From: an uncultured Dokdonia sp.
Lineage (GTDB): Bacteria; Bacteroidota; Bacteroidia; Flavobacteriales; Flavobacteriaceae
DNA: 64,000 nucleotides
Direction: 5' to 3'
Assembly (NCBI RefSeq): GCF_947492815.1
Contig: NZ_CANLOB010000005.1
Coordinates: 1-64,000 of the forward strand
Under the pieces are notes generated by a model. The model was given only the letters and a program-made list of their open reading frames with translations. It made no database searches and was not told where the DNA came from. The translations under genes and the position numbers were made by a program. Below, piece by piece: positions 27,545 through 35,829 of this stretch (position 1 is the stretch's first letter; each line of letters begins with the position of its first letter).

Positions 27545-29362
27545 ATGGCGTATTTCAATTTTAATCACATTCTTTTAAAAGAAACAGTAATACTACTCAC
27601 TGTGTTTCTTTTTTTTAGTGATTGTTTTTCTGAAAATTCTAATGCAGTTGCTTATTATGTTGAACATACTAGCGAGGTTATTTTTCAACAAATAACAGAG
27701 TTGAAAACAGAAAATCAATCTGCTGTTATTCTTATAGAAAAAGCAAAAGAGTATGATGAAGCCTTAAATTATAGAGAGTCTAATGAGTTACTTCTAAGAG
27801 CTATTGAGATTCTTAAAGAAGAAAACAATAGGTTAGATCTAGGGTATTGTTATTATCAGATAGGAAGGAATTATGAATCTTTAAGTGATGAAAAGAAAGC
27901 ACTTGAGTATTATTTGAAAGCAGAATCTGTATATCAAAAAACAGACGAGATTACAAGAACAAAAGTATTAAATCTCACGAACTTAGCAACCCTCTACACT
28001 GTAAGGTCTAGGTTTACAGAATCATTGGAATACTTAAATTTAGCTCAAGATTTAGCAAATTCTCTAGAAGATAAAATGCCTTTAGCACAAGTGTATTCGT
28101 GTACTGCTGAAATCTATATGAGACAAGAACAATATGAGAAAGGAATTACATACTTACAGGATGTTGGAAAAATACTTGATGATATAGGAGATGTAGATGG
28201 GATTATTGCTAATAAATTGAATATCATGTCATCACATGCTAGATTTGGAAAGTATGATTTAGTAGCCTTGATGCTTGATGAGTTACCAGACCCAGATACG
28301 TTAGAGAAATTAGATCAAACATTTTTTGTGAATTATTATTCAAGCGAATTATATATTCATAAGAAAGATTATAAAACTGCTTTAAAATATAATAATAACA
28401 TTATTAGCTCTTTAGAAGGGCTTGATGTAGAGGTAGTTCCTTACAAAGTTAGTGCAGATGACCAAAGAGCAAGAATTTATAGTAGTTTAGGAGATACACA
28501 AGTTGCTATTGATATTCTTGAGAGCACAATTAAAGATATAGATGATTATGAGCGTATAGGTTATAAAGGAGATATTCTTTTGTTATTGTCTAATCTGTAT
28601 AAGGATGTAGAAAAATATAAGAGATCTAATGAAGTTTTAAATGAGTATATACAGGTTAAGGATAGTGTGCTGTCTATAGAAAATAGTACAAATACAGAAT
28701 TTTTGAAAACGATATTCGATGTTGAAAAGAATAAAACTGAATTAGAAAAAAAGGAAACAGAGCTTCAGTATTTGTCTGAAAAAAATAAGACTAAAAATGT
28801 ATATAATACAATATTAATTATAGGGATAGTTTTATTAATAACCCTAGCAATTATAGCTTTTATTAAACAACACAGATTACATGCTTCAGAAAAACGTATT
28901 CAAGATATAGAACAGGATAAACTCAAACAAAACTTAGAATTTAATAAAAGACAAATAACAAATTTCTCTATTCACATAAAGGAGAAAAATGTATTGTTAG
29001 AAAATATAAAAAAGAAAATTTCTGAAGTATATAAAAAAGAACCTAAGTTAAAATCGCTCTTGTCTAATATCCACACATACATTAATGATGATATTAAGTA
29101 TAATAAAACGAAGATAGAATTGTATTCTAAAATTCAAGAGAGTAATAATGAGTTTCTAAAGAATTTAAATAAAACATATCCTGACTTATCTCCAAAAGAA
29201 ATGGAGATTATTCAAATGCTACGATTAAACTTATCTTCAAAACAAATCGCAGCACAATTAAACTTATCTGTTTATAGTGTAGATACCTATAGATCTAAAA
29301 TACGATCTAAAATGGAAGTGCCAAAGAACAAAAAATTAAGTGATCATATCAAAGAGATTTAA
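27545..29362 (+). CDS. TPR-repeat transmembrane regulator with C-terminal LuxR helix-turn-helix
   Basis: 605 residues. N-terminal signal/anchor (VILLTVFLFFSDCFS), then about eight tetratricopeptide repeats (roughly 70-400; LGYCYYQIGRNYESLSDEKKA). A transmembrane helix follows near 420-440 (TILIIGIVLLITLAIIAFI), a coiled-coil (445-490) and a LuxR/GerE DNA-binding domain at the end (LSPKEMEIIQMLRLNLSSKQIAA). This TPR-TM-HTH layout is common in Flavobacteria and is thought to couple periplasmic sensing to transcription without a kinase. It is followed by a run of secreted proteins, possible targets. Function inferred only. Confidence 0.8.
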   Translation: MAYFNFNHILLKETVILLTVFLFFSDCFSENSNAVAYYVEHTSEVIFQQITELKTENQSAVILIEKAKEYDEALNYRESNELLLRAIEILKEENNRLDLGYCYYQIGRNYESLSDEKKALEYYLKAESVYQKTDEITRTKVLNLTNLATLYTVRSRFTESLEYLNLAQDLANSLEDKMPLAQVYSCTAEIYMRQEQYEKGITYLQDVGKILDDIGDVDGIIANKLNIMSSHARFGKYDLVALMLDELPDPDTLEKLDQTFFVNYYSSELYIHKKDYKTALKYNNNIISSLEGLDVEVVPYKVSADDQRARIYSSLGDTQVAIDILESTIKDIDDYERIGYKGDILLLLSNLYKDVEKYKRSNEVLNEYIQVKDSVLSIENSTNTEFLKTIFDVEKNKTELEKKETELQYLSEKNKTKNVYNTILIIGIVLLITLAIIAFIKQHRLHASEKRIQDIEQDKLKQNLEFNKRQITNFSIHIKEKNVLLENIKKKISEVYKKEPKLKSLLSNIHTYINDDIKYNKTKIELYSKIQESNNEFLKNLNKTYPDLSPKEMEIIQMLRLNLSSKQIAAQLNLSVYSVDTYRSKIRSKMEVPKNKKLSDHIKEI

Positions 29363-29373
29363 ACTCTTTATAC

Positions 29374-29387
29374 GCTTTTGCGAAAGC
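29374..29387. repeat. Palindrome variant GCTTTTGCGAAAGC
   Basis: One mismatch from the 14-bp palindrome, 11 bp after the stop of the TPR-LuxR gene. Confidence 0.7.
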
Positions 29388-29407
29388 ATAATCTTTTATA
29401 ATTATAG

Positions 29408-29438
29408 TATTGGTTTGTGAGGTTTTCTTAAACCAATA
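29408..29438. other. Hairpin in the gap 29363-29725
   Basis: A 9-bp perfect stem, 29408-29416 with 29430-29438, followed by a pyrimidine-rich stretch; a weak terminator for the TPR-LuxR gene is possible. Apart from this, the palindrome variant and a -7 box, the 363-bp gap shows nothing I recognise. Confidence 0.4.
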
Positions 29439-29675
29439 TTTCTCATCTTTCTTACTTTTTTAATACACTTTATATGTTAAAGCATACACTAAATGACAAA
29501 TAGTTGTTAGTGGTTTTTGCTGAATACTTTTAATATCAATCTTTTTAATATTTAAATGGCTAGAGATGATGAATGCTTCATATATAATCGGTGAGCCAGA
29601 TTAAGTCAAGAGAAAAATAGGATTATTACAGTTTTTTCAAGGTGTTGTTTTAGGAGGTGAGCATGCCTTTAAAAT

Positions 29676-29683
29676 TACTTTTG
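29676..29683 (+). promoter_or_regulatory. -7 box upstream of the secreted protein gene
   Basis: TACTTTTG matches TAnnTTTG; predicted 5' UTR about 36 nt to ATG 29726. No convincing -33 TTG. Confidence 0.45.
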
Positions 29684-29725
29684 TAGTGTTCAATAAATAA
29701 TAATATTTAAATCCTATTTTTTAAA

Positions 29726-30661
29726 ATGAAAAAGACATTATTAAGTGAAAAACTAAATACATTAAAAGCAACATTGGTTCTTGTTTTTGTATTTACACTT
29801 TCTGGGGCTCATGCTCAGGAAAATTGCGAATCTTTTGACCAGAGTTTACGTCTAGAAAGAGCAATAGATGATTGTGGTAACGGAGGCCGTGTAAATACCT
29901 TTATAGAAGGTGGAGAAACGCCATTTGATTTTACAATTAGAAATGTGTTTACAGGAGAAGAAGCATCTGCAGTAACAAGTAATAGATCTTTAACTATAGG
30001 AGTTTTTCCTGGAACATTCGAAACGAGTATCATCGATGCGAATGGTTGTGAAGATACAACCAGATTTACTGTATTTGCAGATAATTTTATTGTAAGAGAT
30101 CTAGGTTGTAATGATAACGGAACTAGAAGAATAAGATTTTCAAATGAAAGTACAAGTTTCGTACCAGTACAGGTGGAAATCTTAGGTTTTGGTTTTAGTC
30201 TTGATAGAGGGACTTCTTTATCTGGAAATTTACCAGAAGGTACGTATACAGCAACTGTTTCTAGAGGTGGTTGTGCTCCTTATGATGTAGCCTTTGGAGT
30301 TAGTTCTTGTACTACTGCTAGAACTGCAGTTTCTGAAAGATCTACAAAACAAACATTAACCATAGTAGAAGCAGAAGAAACACTTTCTGAAATCACAAAA
30401 ATTGAAGAAAAAGCAGGTATTGTTTATCCTAACCCTACTACAGATGAAGTTACCATCGATTTAGGTGGAAGCTTCAATAAAAGTAATACTTCAAGTAGTG
30501 TGATTATATACAATAACTCTGGAGTTGAGGTGCTTAAAGAAAAATTTAATGGTACAAACACCAAAGTAAATTTAGATAGATTAAAACCAGGTGTTTACTT
30601 CGTGAGTATTTTAAGCGAAGAAGGTGCTGTTTTATATCAAGATAAGCTTATTAAAAAATAA
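29726..30661 (+). CDS. Secreted protein with type IX (type A) sorting domain
   Basis: 311 residues. A signal peptide ends near SGAHAQ. The middle (about 35-200) has paired cysteines and SprB-like repeat character (GGETPFDFTIRN, IIDANGCEDTTRFTV). It is a beta-rich region seen in type IX cargo. The last ~75 residues form the type A C-terminal sorting domain: VYPNPTTDEVTIDL, VIIYNNSGVEV, LKPGVYFVSI and a basic KLIKK end. It is therefore predicted to be exported across the outer membrane and attached or released. No enzymatic motif is seen. Confidence 0.85.
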   Translation: MKKTLLSEKLNTLKATLVLVFVFTLSGAHAQENCESFDQSLRLERAIDDCGNGGRVNTFIEGGETPFDFTIRNVFTGEEASAVTSNRSLTIGVFPGTFETSIIDANGCEDTTRFTVFADNFIVRDLGCNDNGTRRIRFSNESTSFVPVQVEILGFGFSLDRGTSLSGNLPEGTYTATVSRGGCAPYDVAFGVSSCTTARTAVSERSTKQTLTIVEAEETLSEITKIEEKAGIVYPNPTTDEVTIDLGGSFNKSNTSSSVIIYNNSGVEVLKEKFNGTNTKVNLDRLKPGVYFVSILSEEGAVLYQDKLIKK

Positions 30662-30721
30662 TAAATAATGATTGAATACTAAATCATAGGATTCCTTTGA
30701 TTTAGTGTTTGGTTCACTTAA

Positions 30722-30756
30722 GATAACCTCTCTAATTTAATTTAGAGAGGATTATC
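30722..30756 (+). terminator. Hairpin, probable weak terminator
   Basis: Arms 30722-30735 and 30742-30756 (GATAACCTCTCTAA and its complement with a one-base bulge), followed by TATT only. It lies between two secreted-protein genes. Confidence 0.5.
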
Positions 30757-30774
30757 TATTTAAAACAAATAAAC

Positions 30775-32289
30775 ATGAAACAAATTTTAAGATTACTAGT
30801 ATTTATTCCATTTGTAACATTTGCTCAAGTAGCGCAAATAGGGGAAGATATAGACGGATCAGTAGCACAAGAGTTTTTCGGAATAGCGACAAGTATTTCT
30901 TCAGATGGAGATTTTATTGTGGTGGGGGCTTTAGGAGCTACAAATACTAATGGTGATGTTTTTGCAGGCGCTGCCAGAATTTATGAGAATATCTCAGGAG
31001 AATGGACGCAAATAAGTGCCGATATAGAAGGAGGGCAAGTTGGAGAAACTTTTGGGGGTGATGTTGTCATTTCAGGAGATGGTACTATAGTAGCAGTGGC
31101 AGGTGCAGAATATGATGTTGATCCATCTTCTAATTCTGGTGAAGGTCGTGTTCGTGTTTTTGAAAACCAATCTGGTATTTGGGTACAAATAGGAGAAGAT
31201 ATTATAGGAGACGATCCCGGTGCTTTTTTAGGGAACCATATTGATATGTCTGATGATGGTACTATTGTTTCTGTTGGTGCTATTTTTAATGATGAAGTTG
31301 CACCTAATGCAGGGCAAATTGAAGTGTTCGAAAATCAATCAGGCGCTTGGGTGCAAATAGGGCAATCCATAAATGGGTTAGCAGAAAATGATAGAACGAC
31401 TAATCATGCACTAACAGCAGATGGTTCTAGAATAGTAGTGACCTCTTTTGGTAATGAGGGTGATGATAGAGGACGATTAAGAGTGTTTGATTATAATACT
31501 ACTACAGATACGTGGGATCAAGTTGGACAAGATGTTTTAGGGACAGAATCTCAGGAACAATTAGGATCAGGAGGACTTAGCATCTCAGATGACGGTACAG
31601 TGATTGGAATAGGAATACCAAACGCTCCTATAACAAACGCGCCAGGGTTAGCTCGTTTTTATGACTTTGATACTACAACTGAGGAATGGAATCAAATAGG
31701 AGAAGATATTTTAGGAGATGTTCCTCTAGGACAACTAGGAAACGGAACAGGATTAGACCTTTCTCCTAATGGTAGTTTTGCTGTTATTGGTACAGCAGGA
31801 GCCTTTTTAGATCCAGATACTAATGATTTTAGTGGAAATTTTGCCAGAGTTTATGAAAATCAATCAGGAGAATGGGTGCAAGTAGGACCTAATTTACAAG
31901 GAGAAGTGTTTGGAGATTTGTTTGGTTGGACGCTTTCTCTCTCTGATAATGGAATTGTAGTAGTAGGCGGATTTCAAAATGAAGATGGAGGAGGAGTCAA
32001 TGCAGGACATGTTAGAGTCTTTGATATTAATGATGCTTTCTTGAGTACGGAAGAATTTGTGGTAACTAAAGTAAGTCTATATCCTAATCCAACTTCTAAT
32101 GTGTTTACTGTTCAACTATCAAATAGTGTAACCTTAGAAAATATTCAAATTTATAATAGTTTAGGACAACAAGTGAGTGCTATTATAAATCAAAATAATG
32201 TAAATGTATCTGCATTAAAACAAGGGATCTACTTTGTAGAAATTACAACAAATCAAGGAATAACTTCAGAAAAAATAATAATCCAATAA
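30775..32289 (+). CDS. Secreted FG-GAP-like beta-propeller protein with type IX sorting domain
   Basis: 504 residues. Signal peptide (LVFIPFVTFAQ), then about seven repeats of roughly 55-60 residues. Each pairs a strand such as VQIGEDIIGDDPGAFLG with SDDGTIVSVGA and VFENQSG. This is the FG-GAP/propeller-like architecture often found in Flavobacterial exported proteins. The C-terminal type A sorting domain starts at VSLYPNPTSN and ends with LKQGIYFVEI and KIIIQ. No catalytic residues are evident. It is followed after 13 bp by a lipoprotein gene, so the two are probably co-transcribed. Confidence 0.82.
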   Translation: MKQILRLLVFIPFVTFAQVAQIGEDIDGSVAQEFFGIATSISSDGDFIVVGALGATNTNGDVFAGAARIYENISGEWTQISADIEGGQVGETFGGDVVISGDGTIVAVAGAEYDVDPSSNSGEGRVRVFENQSGIWVQIGEDIIGDDPGAFLGNHIDMSDDGTIVSVGAIFNDEVAPNAGQIEVFENQSGAWVQIGQSINGLAENDRTTNHALTADGSRIVVTSFGNEGDDRGRLRVFDYNTTTDTWDQVGQDVLGTESQEQLGSGGLSISDDGTVIGIGIPNAPITNAPGLARFYDFDTTTEEWNQIGEDILGDVPLGQLGNGTGLDLSPNGSFAVIGTAGAFLDPDTNDFSGNFARVYENQSGEWVQVGPNLQGEVFGDLFGWTLSLSDNGIVVVGGFQNEDGGGVNAGHVRVFDINDAFLSTEEFVVTKVSLYPNPTSNVFTVQLSNSVTLENIQIYNSLGQQVSAIINQNNVNVSALKQGIYFVEITTNQGITSEKIIIQ

Positions 32290-32302
32290 AATAAAAACTA
32301 AG

Positions 32303-33208
32303 ATGAAAAAAAGTATATTATACGTATTTGCAGCGATAACATTTGTATGTACTAGTTGTAGTACTGATAACGAAAATGATTTAGAAACAACAGCTAGTGA
32401 TTTAGAAACTGTAAGTCTTTTTGAAATAATACCAGACGCTTCTTTAGATACTAGTAATAAAGGACTGTATCATGGAGTCTTTTCTTCTAGTGATCGTACT
32501 AGAAAAGGAGAGATCTATGTGCATTTAGGGAGTGACAATGTTTATAGAGCAGAAGTTTTATTAAATTCTGGGGAGCTTATTGAATTTACTGCAAACGGTA
32601 ATGCTTCTTTACATGAAATTCTATTTTCTAATGAAAGAGCAAGTTTTATTTTTGATGTAACAGATAGTGAACATCCTAGAGCAACAAATGTTACTATAGA
32701 TAATAAAGATGGATATATCCAAACATATAAAGAACGATCTAATCAGCGTATTGCAATGGTATTAGGTAGTTTTGTAGATTCTAGTGATCCTTCATTTGCA
32801 GGAAACTGGGATATTGCAGCAAGTAGTACAGTACAACCAGAAGATGCTTTTGAAGGTGATGGTTTCTTTACTATTATGGACATTACAGTATCTATAAATG
32901 GAAATATGTTTAATGATACAGACCCTAATACAGAAAGTTGGGGTGGTTTTGGAGAAGCAGGTTCTGTTTGTGTGCTTGCAAGAAATGAATTTTTTATTAC
33001 TCCTGGAGAAGCTGGAATTGCACCTGATTTTCAGGGATTAGGATTTCCATATTTAGAAGGCTTTAATCAAATAGCTACGTATAATGGAGTAGATATTTCT
33101 TGGGATGCAAGTATAGTTCCAGCTGGATCTTCAACTGGTTTTGGATGTACTGAATTTGAAGGAACTTGGTCTGGAGGAACTCGATCAGGTACATTTTCAT
33201 TTGATTAA
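32303..33208 (+). CDS. Lipoprotein of unknown function
   Basis: 301 residues with a lipoprotein signal (YVFAAITFVCTSCSTDNEND; Cys near position 19) followed by Asp/Glu/Asn residues, often an export signal to the surface in Bacteroidetes. The mature part is beta-rich with a tail GTWSGGTRSGTFSF, found at the end of several hypothetical Flavobacterial lipoproteins. I do not recognise a family. It forms a pair with the propeller gene before it and ends in a strong terminator. Confidence 0.75.
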   Translation: MKKSILYVFAAITFVCTSCSTDNENDLETTASDLETVSLFEIIPDASLDTSNKGLYHGVFSSSDRTRKGEIYVHLGSDNVYRAEVLLNSGELIEFTANGNASLHEILFSNERASFIFDVTDSEHPRATNVTIDNKDGYIQTYKERSNQRIAMVLGSFVDSSDPSFAGNWDIAASSTVQPEDAFEGDGFFTIMDITVSINGNMFNDTDPNTESWGGFGEAGSVCVLARNEFFITPGEAGIAPDFQGLGFPYLEGFNQIATYNGVDISWDASIVPAGSSTGFGCTEFEGTWSGGTRSGTFSFD

Positions 33209-33229
33209 TTTTTTAGTATTTAGCTTTCA

Positions 33230-33267
33230 AAAGGCCATAAAATCAACAGATTTTATGGCCTTTTTTT
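33230..33267 (+). terminator. Strong intrinsic terminator
   Basis: A 14-bp perfect stem, 33230-33243 with 33250-33263 (core AAAGGCCATAAAAT), and a run of T. The remaining gap to 33585 shows no gene or repeat that I can support. Confidence 0.92.
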
Positions 33268-33584
33268 AGATGATGATAAGTGCTATACCTAAATAAGAAT
33301 ATTAAATATGTAGGAAAAATAGACAGATTACTCCTTCTATATAAGCCTTCTTTAAAATATAGTTTTCATTTTATTTAGATCGTTGAAATTCATGTTTTTA
33401 ATTTTTTAGATTACAGAAATTAAGGGGTGTAAAGACTACTATATACAGTTTAATTAAGGTGCTTTTTAGGAAAAATAGCTTTTGCTTTTGATATATTTCG
33501 ACAACAATTCTAGTTTGCTTTTTTTAAGTGTTGAGAAAATTTATCAAAAACTAGTATAAAGTTATAACCCCAAATTATATATCT

Positions 33585-34328
33585 ATGATTCGAAAAAGTA
33601 CCCTAATACTTTTATTTATTTTTTTGTTTGCTACTTCCCTCGATATACAAGGACAAGTAGGTATAGGAACGACAACCCCACAAAATGATCTTCATATAGC
33701 AGGAGCGACCTCAGGAATTAGAGTTGAAGGCTTTAGTAGTGCAAATAATATCAATAATACAGGAAGTAGGAATGTAGCAGTATACGCAAATGCAAATGGA
33801 GATTTAATTATCCCAAATACGCCAGCAGGGGCTGAAATTGTTGTAGATGAAGCAGATATTATATCTTCTATCCCTGTAGATACAGGAATATTAGGACAAG
33901 CTAATAATACGGTATTAGCCACTACAGAGACATTTACATTAGATCAAAATGCAATCATATTTATAAATTACAATATCACTTTTTTCTGTTCTCAAACCGA
34001 TGGTGTAAGTCCTATAGATGACGGTAAAGCTAAGCTTATTAGAAATTTTTTTGAAATTAAAAATGATTCAGGAGATGTTGTAGAAAGAAATGGTATTATG
34101 TCTCAATCATATACCAATACTGCATCTGGTGATGGGGGCACATTTATAGCAGGACTCTTTACAAATACTGCAGCACACATGTTAATCTTACCTCCAGGAA
34201 CATATACGGTAGATTTATATGGAACAGTAGCTGCAGTTAATGGTAATTTAGGGGTTGCTAGTGATGCTTTTAGGGCAACTTTTGGAGCGGGTTCTAGTGA
34301 CTCGTTTAAGATTATTGCTCTGTTTTAA
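33585..34328 (+). CDS. Secreted protein of unknown function (VGIGTTTP-type N terminus)
   Basis: 247 residues. The signal peptide is followed by QVGIGTTTPQNDLHI, the repeat that opens many Flavobacterial secreted proteins of tail-fibre-like character. The remaining ~150 residues alternate short strands and end with a strand-rich block (ILPPGTYTVDLYG, DSFKIIALF). This resembles a jelly-roll or C1q-like fold, but that is a guess from pattern only. No type IX sorting domain is present. It is flanked by long intergenic gaps and appears monocistronic. Confidence 0.7.
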   Translation: MIRKSTLILLFIFLFATSLDIQGQVGIGTTTPQNDLHIAGATSGIRVEGFSSANNINNTGSRNVAVYANANGDLIIPNTPAGAEIVVDEADIISSIPVDTGILGQANNTVLATTETFTLDQNAIIFINYNITFFCSQTDGVSPIDDGKAKLIRNFFEIKNDSGDVVERNGIMSQSYTNTASGDGGTFIAGLFTNTAAHMLILPPGTYTVDLYGTVAAVNGNLGVASDAFRATFGAGSSDSFKIIALF

Positions 34329-34418
34329 TAGGTTAAAAAGTTTATTTGCTAGCACTTCTATTTACCATTTATTGTAGTCTTTTATACCAGTTTTTAAAAA
34401 ATCAAAATTTCTCTACAC

Positions 34419-34432
34419 GCTTTCGCGAAAGC
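34419..34432. repeat. GCTTTCGCGAAAGC palindrome, exact copy 7 (intergenic)
   Basis: In the 324-bp gap between 34329 and 34652; symmetry extends to ACGCTTTCGCGAAAGCGT. Nothing else recognised in this gap. Confidence 0.9.
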
Positions 34433-34652
34433 GTATAAAAAAGTATCATAAATGATCTGTATAACATCTATGATAAATAATTATGCTGAAAATGACATAT
34501 AGCTTTCCAGTACGAATAACTAAAGTAAAATAGGTATGATTTTAATAATAAGTGAGTGTCATATCGACAAGTAAAAAAGAATAAAAGCAGTAGAGAAAAA
34601 ATAAATACCTAATATCTTTAAAGTATTGAAAACTACAACTAAAAATATAAAA

Positions 34653-35150
34653 ATGAAAGAATCAATTACTGCAAATTTTGAACAAGAAATGAATACGACA
34701 CGTCGTTTTTTTGATGTAATATCTGATGAGTTTTTTGCATACCAACCCCATGAAAAATCAATGGATGCTGCAAAATTGTTAAATCATATTGCGCGTATTC
34801 CTTCATTTATAACTGCTATTGCAGGAGGATCTAGTTTAGATTTTAGTAAGGTACCTCCATCTGAACCAGCAACAACTAAAGAGGCGATAATTGAGCTTTT
34901 TGAAACAAATGTAACACAAGCTAAAGAAGCTTTAAATCAATTGCCAGAAGCACAATTTACAGATGCGTGGACATTGAAAAATGGAGAGACTACTTATTTT
35001 AAAGATGTACCTAAACAAGACGTAATACGTAATCTAGTCATTAGTCATACCATACATCATAGAGCTCAATTAGGTGTGTATTTGCGTATGAATAATCTAA
35101 AAGTGCCAGCTAGCTATGTGGCATCTGCAGATGAGAGTTTAATAGGATAG
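34653..35150 (+). CDS. DinB family protein
   Basis: 165 residues from ATG 34653; a TTG nine codons upstream is in frame but less likely. DinB/YfiT four-helix proteins bind a metal through three histidines; candidates are the His in LLNHIARIPSF and the HTIHHRAQLGVYLR segment, which fits the family's C-terminal helix. Members are metal-dependent thiol transferases or hydrolases induced in various stresses. It stands alone with a strong terminator shared in form with the region that follows. Confidence 0.82.
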   Translation: MKESITANFEQEMNTTRRFFDVISDEFFAYQPHEKSMDAAKLLNHIARIPSFITAIAGGSSLDFSKVPPSEPATTKEAIIELFETNVTQAKEALNQLPEAQFTDAWTLKNGETTYFKDVPKQDVIRNLVISHTIHHRAQLGVYLRMNNLKVPASYVASADESLIG

Positions 35151-35169
35151 TATTTCCTAATATATAGTA

Positions 35170-35200
35170 AAAGACCGAACTCATCGTTCGGTCTTTTTTT
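35170..35200. terminator. Bidirectional terminator (GACCGAAC stem)
   Basis: An 11-bp perfect stem, 35170-35180 with 35186-35196, with A/T runs on both sides. It ends the DinB gene on the plus strand and would end the predicted minus-strand transcript from 35447. A near copy of this stem terminates the 1644-residue gene at 46711-46740. Confidence 0.9.
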
Positions 35201-35204
35201 GTAA

Positions 35205-35236
35205 ATGACTTAGTGATCCCCCAATCATAAAGTCAT
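35205..35236 (-). other. 3' hairpin with conserved GATTGGGGGATCA loop, copy A
   Basis: Stem ATGACTT/AAGTCAT around the loop shared with copies B-D. The stem sequence differs from the others while pairing is kept. Confidence 0.7.
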
Positions 35237-35454
35237 CCTAAGGATGAGTGTTCATATACTTGATACCCTCCTTGTCTTATATTTCGTTTTTAGTAAAAAT
35301 CTAAATCTTCCCTAAAAATACAAATATCTATTAAAATGATATTTATAGACTTTTATTGCTTTAACGTTACACTTTACTTTTTGGTCATGAACCTCTCAAG
35401 TTTGATTTCGCAAAAGCAATTTCAAGTTGTTTTTTGGAATTTTTAAAGTTTTGG

Positions 35455-35521
35455 TAAATGTACCACCTAAAAATAAAGAGACAAATACGTACCTACTGCA
35501 AAAATTACGTAGGGGTACGTA
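35455..35521 (-). promoter_or_regulatory. Triple-TACGTA promoter, orphan copy
   Basis: TACGTA at 35486-35491, 35506-35511 and 35516-35521, the last two split by GGGG. On the minus strand TTTG directly follows the boxes, then 19 bp and the -7 box TACATTTA (35455-35462). Spacing is identical to the three protein-gene copies, yet no gene follows. Confidence 0.75.
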
Positions 35522-35617
35522 GTCTTTGAAATTGAAGTCGAAACTCAAAAGGTGATGGAGTGATTTTCGCTTTAAGCGAAAATAGTATTAAAATAACCAG
35601 TTGTGAAATTGAAATTG

Positions 35618-35757
35618 AAAAAAGAGACTATCTAAAAAGTAATTTAGAACGTCACCCTGAACTTGTTTCAGAGTCTCATCACTCTGGTTAATTTGATGAG
35701 AAACTGAAACGAGTTCAGTTTGACGAAAATCACACTTTTTTAGACAGTCTCTTTTTA
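35618..35757. repeat. Long nested inverted-repeat element (MITE-like), also 3' of the 884-residue gene
   Basis: Outer arms 35618-35640 and 35734-35757 (AGAGACTATCTAAAAAGT and its imperfect complement). Inside is a second inverted repeat built from CGTCACCCTGAACT and AGTTCAGTTTGACG. Related elements lie at 39061-39198, 38685-38797, 46353-46464 and 51987-52702. It may serve as the terminator of the gene ending at 35830. Confidence 0.8.
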
Positions 35758-35798
35758 TAAAATGGTTTAGTTAATCCCCCAATCAATATACCATTTTA
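35758..35798 (-). other. 3' hairpin with conserved loop, copy B
   Basis: Stem TAAAATGGT/ACCATTTTA, loop holding GATTGGGGGATT. It lies 32 bp after the stop of the 884-residue gene. Confidence 0.7.
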
Positions 35799-35829
35799 GT
35801 CTTTATTCTTATGTTTTAAAAATATGCAA

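Larger units (their letters stand above)
35170..35447 (-). ncRNA. Candidate co-regulated small RNA, or remnant of a lost fourth adhesin locus
   Basis: An intact copy of the promoter that drives the three giant surface genes lies at 35455-35521 and points into this segment. There is no coding sequence of useful length on the minus strand here (only ATG frames of about five codons). The segment ends with the same hairpin (35205-35236) and a terminator of the same kind as the giant genes. A transcript of about 280 nt is therefore predicted. It could be a regulatory RNA of the same regulon or the junction left when a fourth paralogue was deleted. No transcript evidence is available here. Confidence 0.35.

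Noticed and set aside
35240..35450. Small protein in the orphan transcript
   Set aside because: Minus-strand ATG frames end after about five codons; one has a good GGAGG-like leader near 35270, but the frame is too short to support a protein.
35618..35757. Insertion sequence
   Set aside because: Inverted repeats are present but there is no transposase gene here or elsewhere in the window; treated as a non-autonomous or structural repeat.
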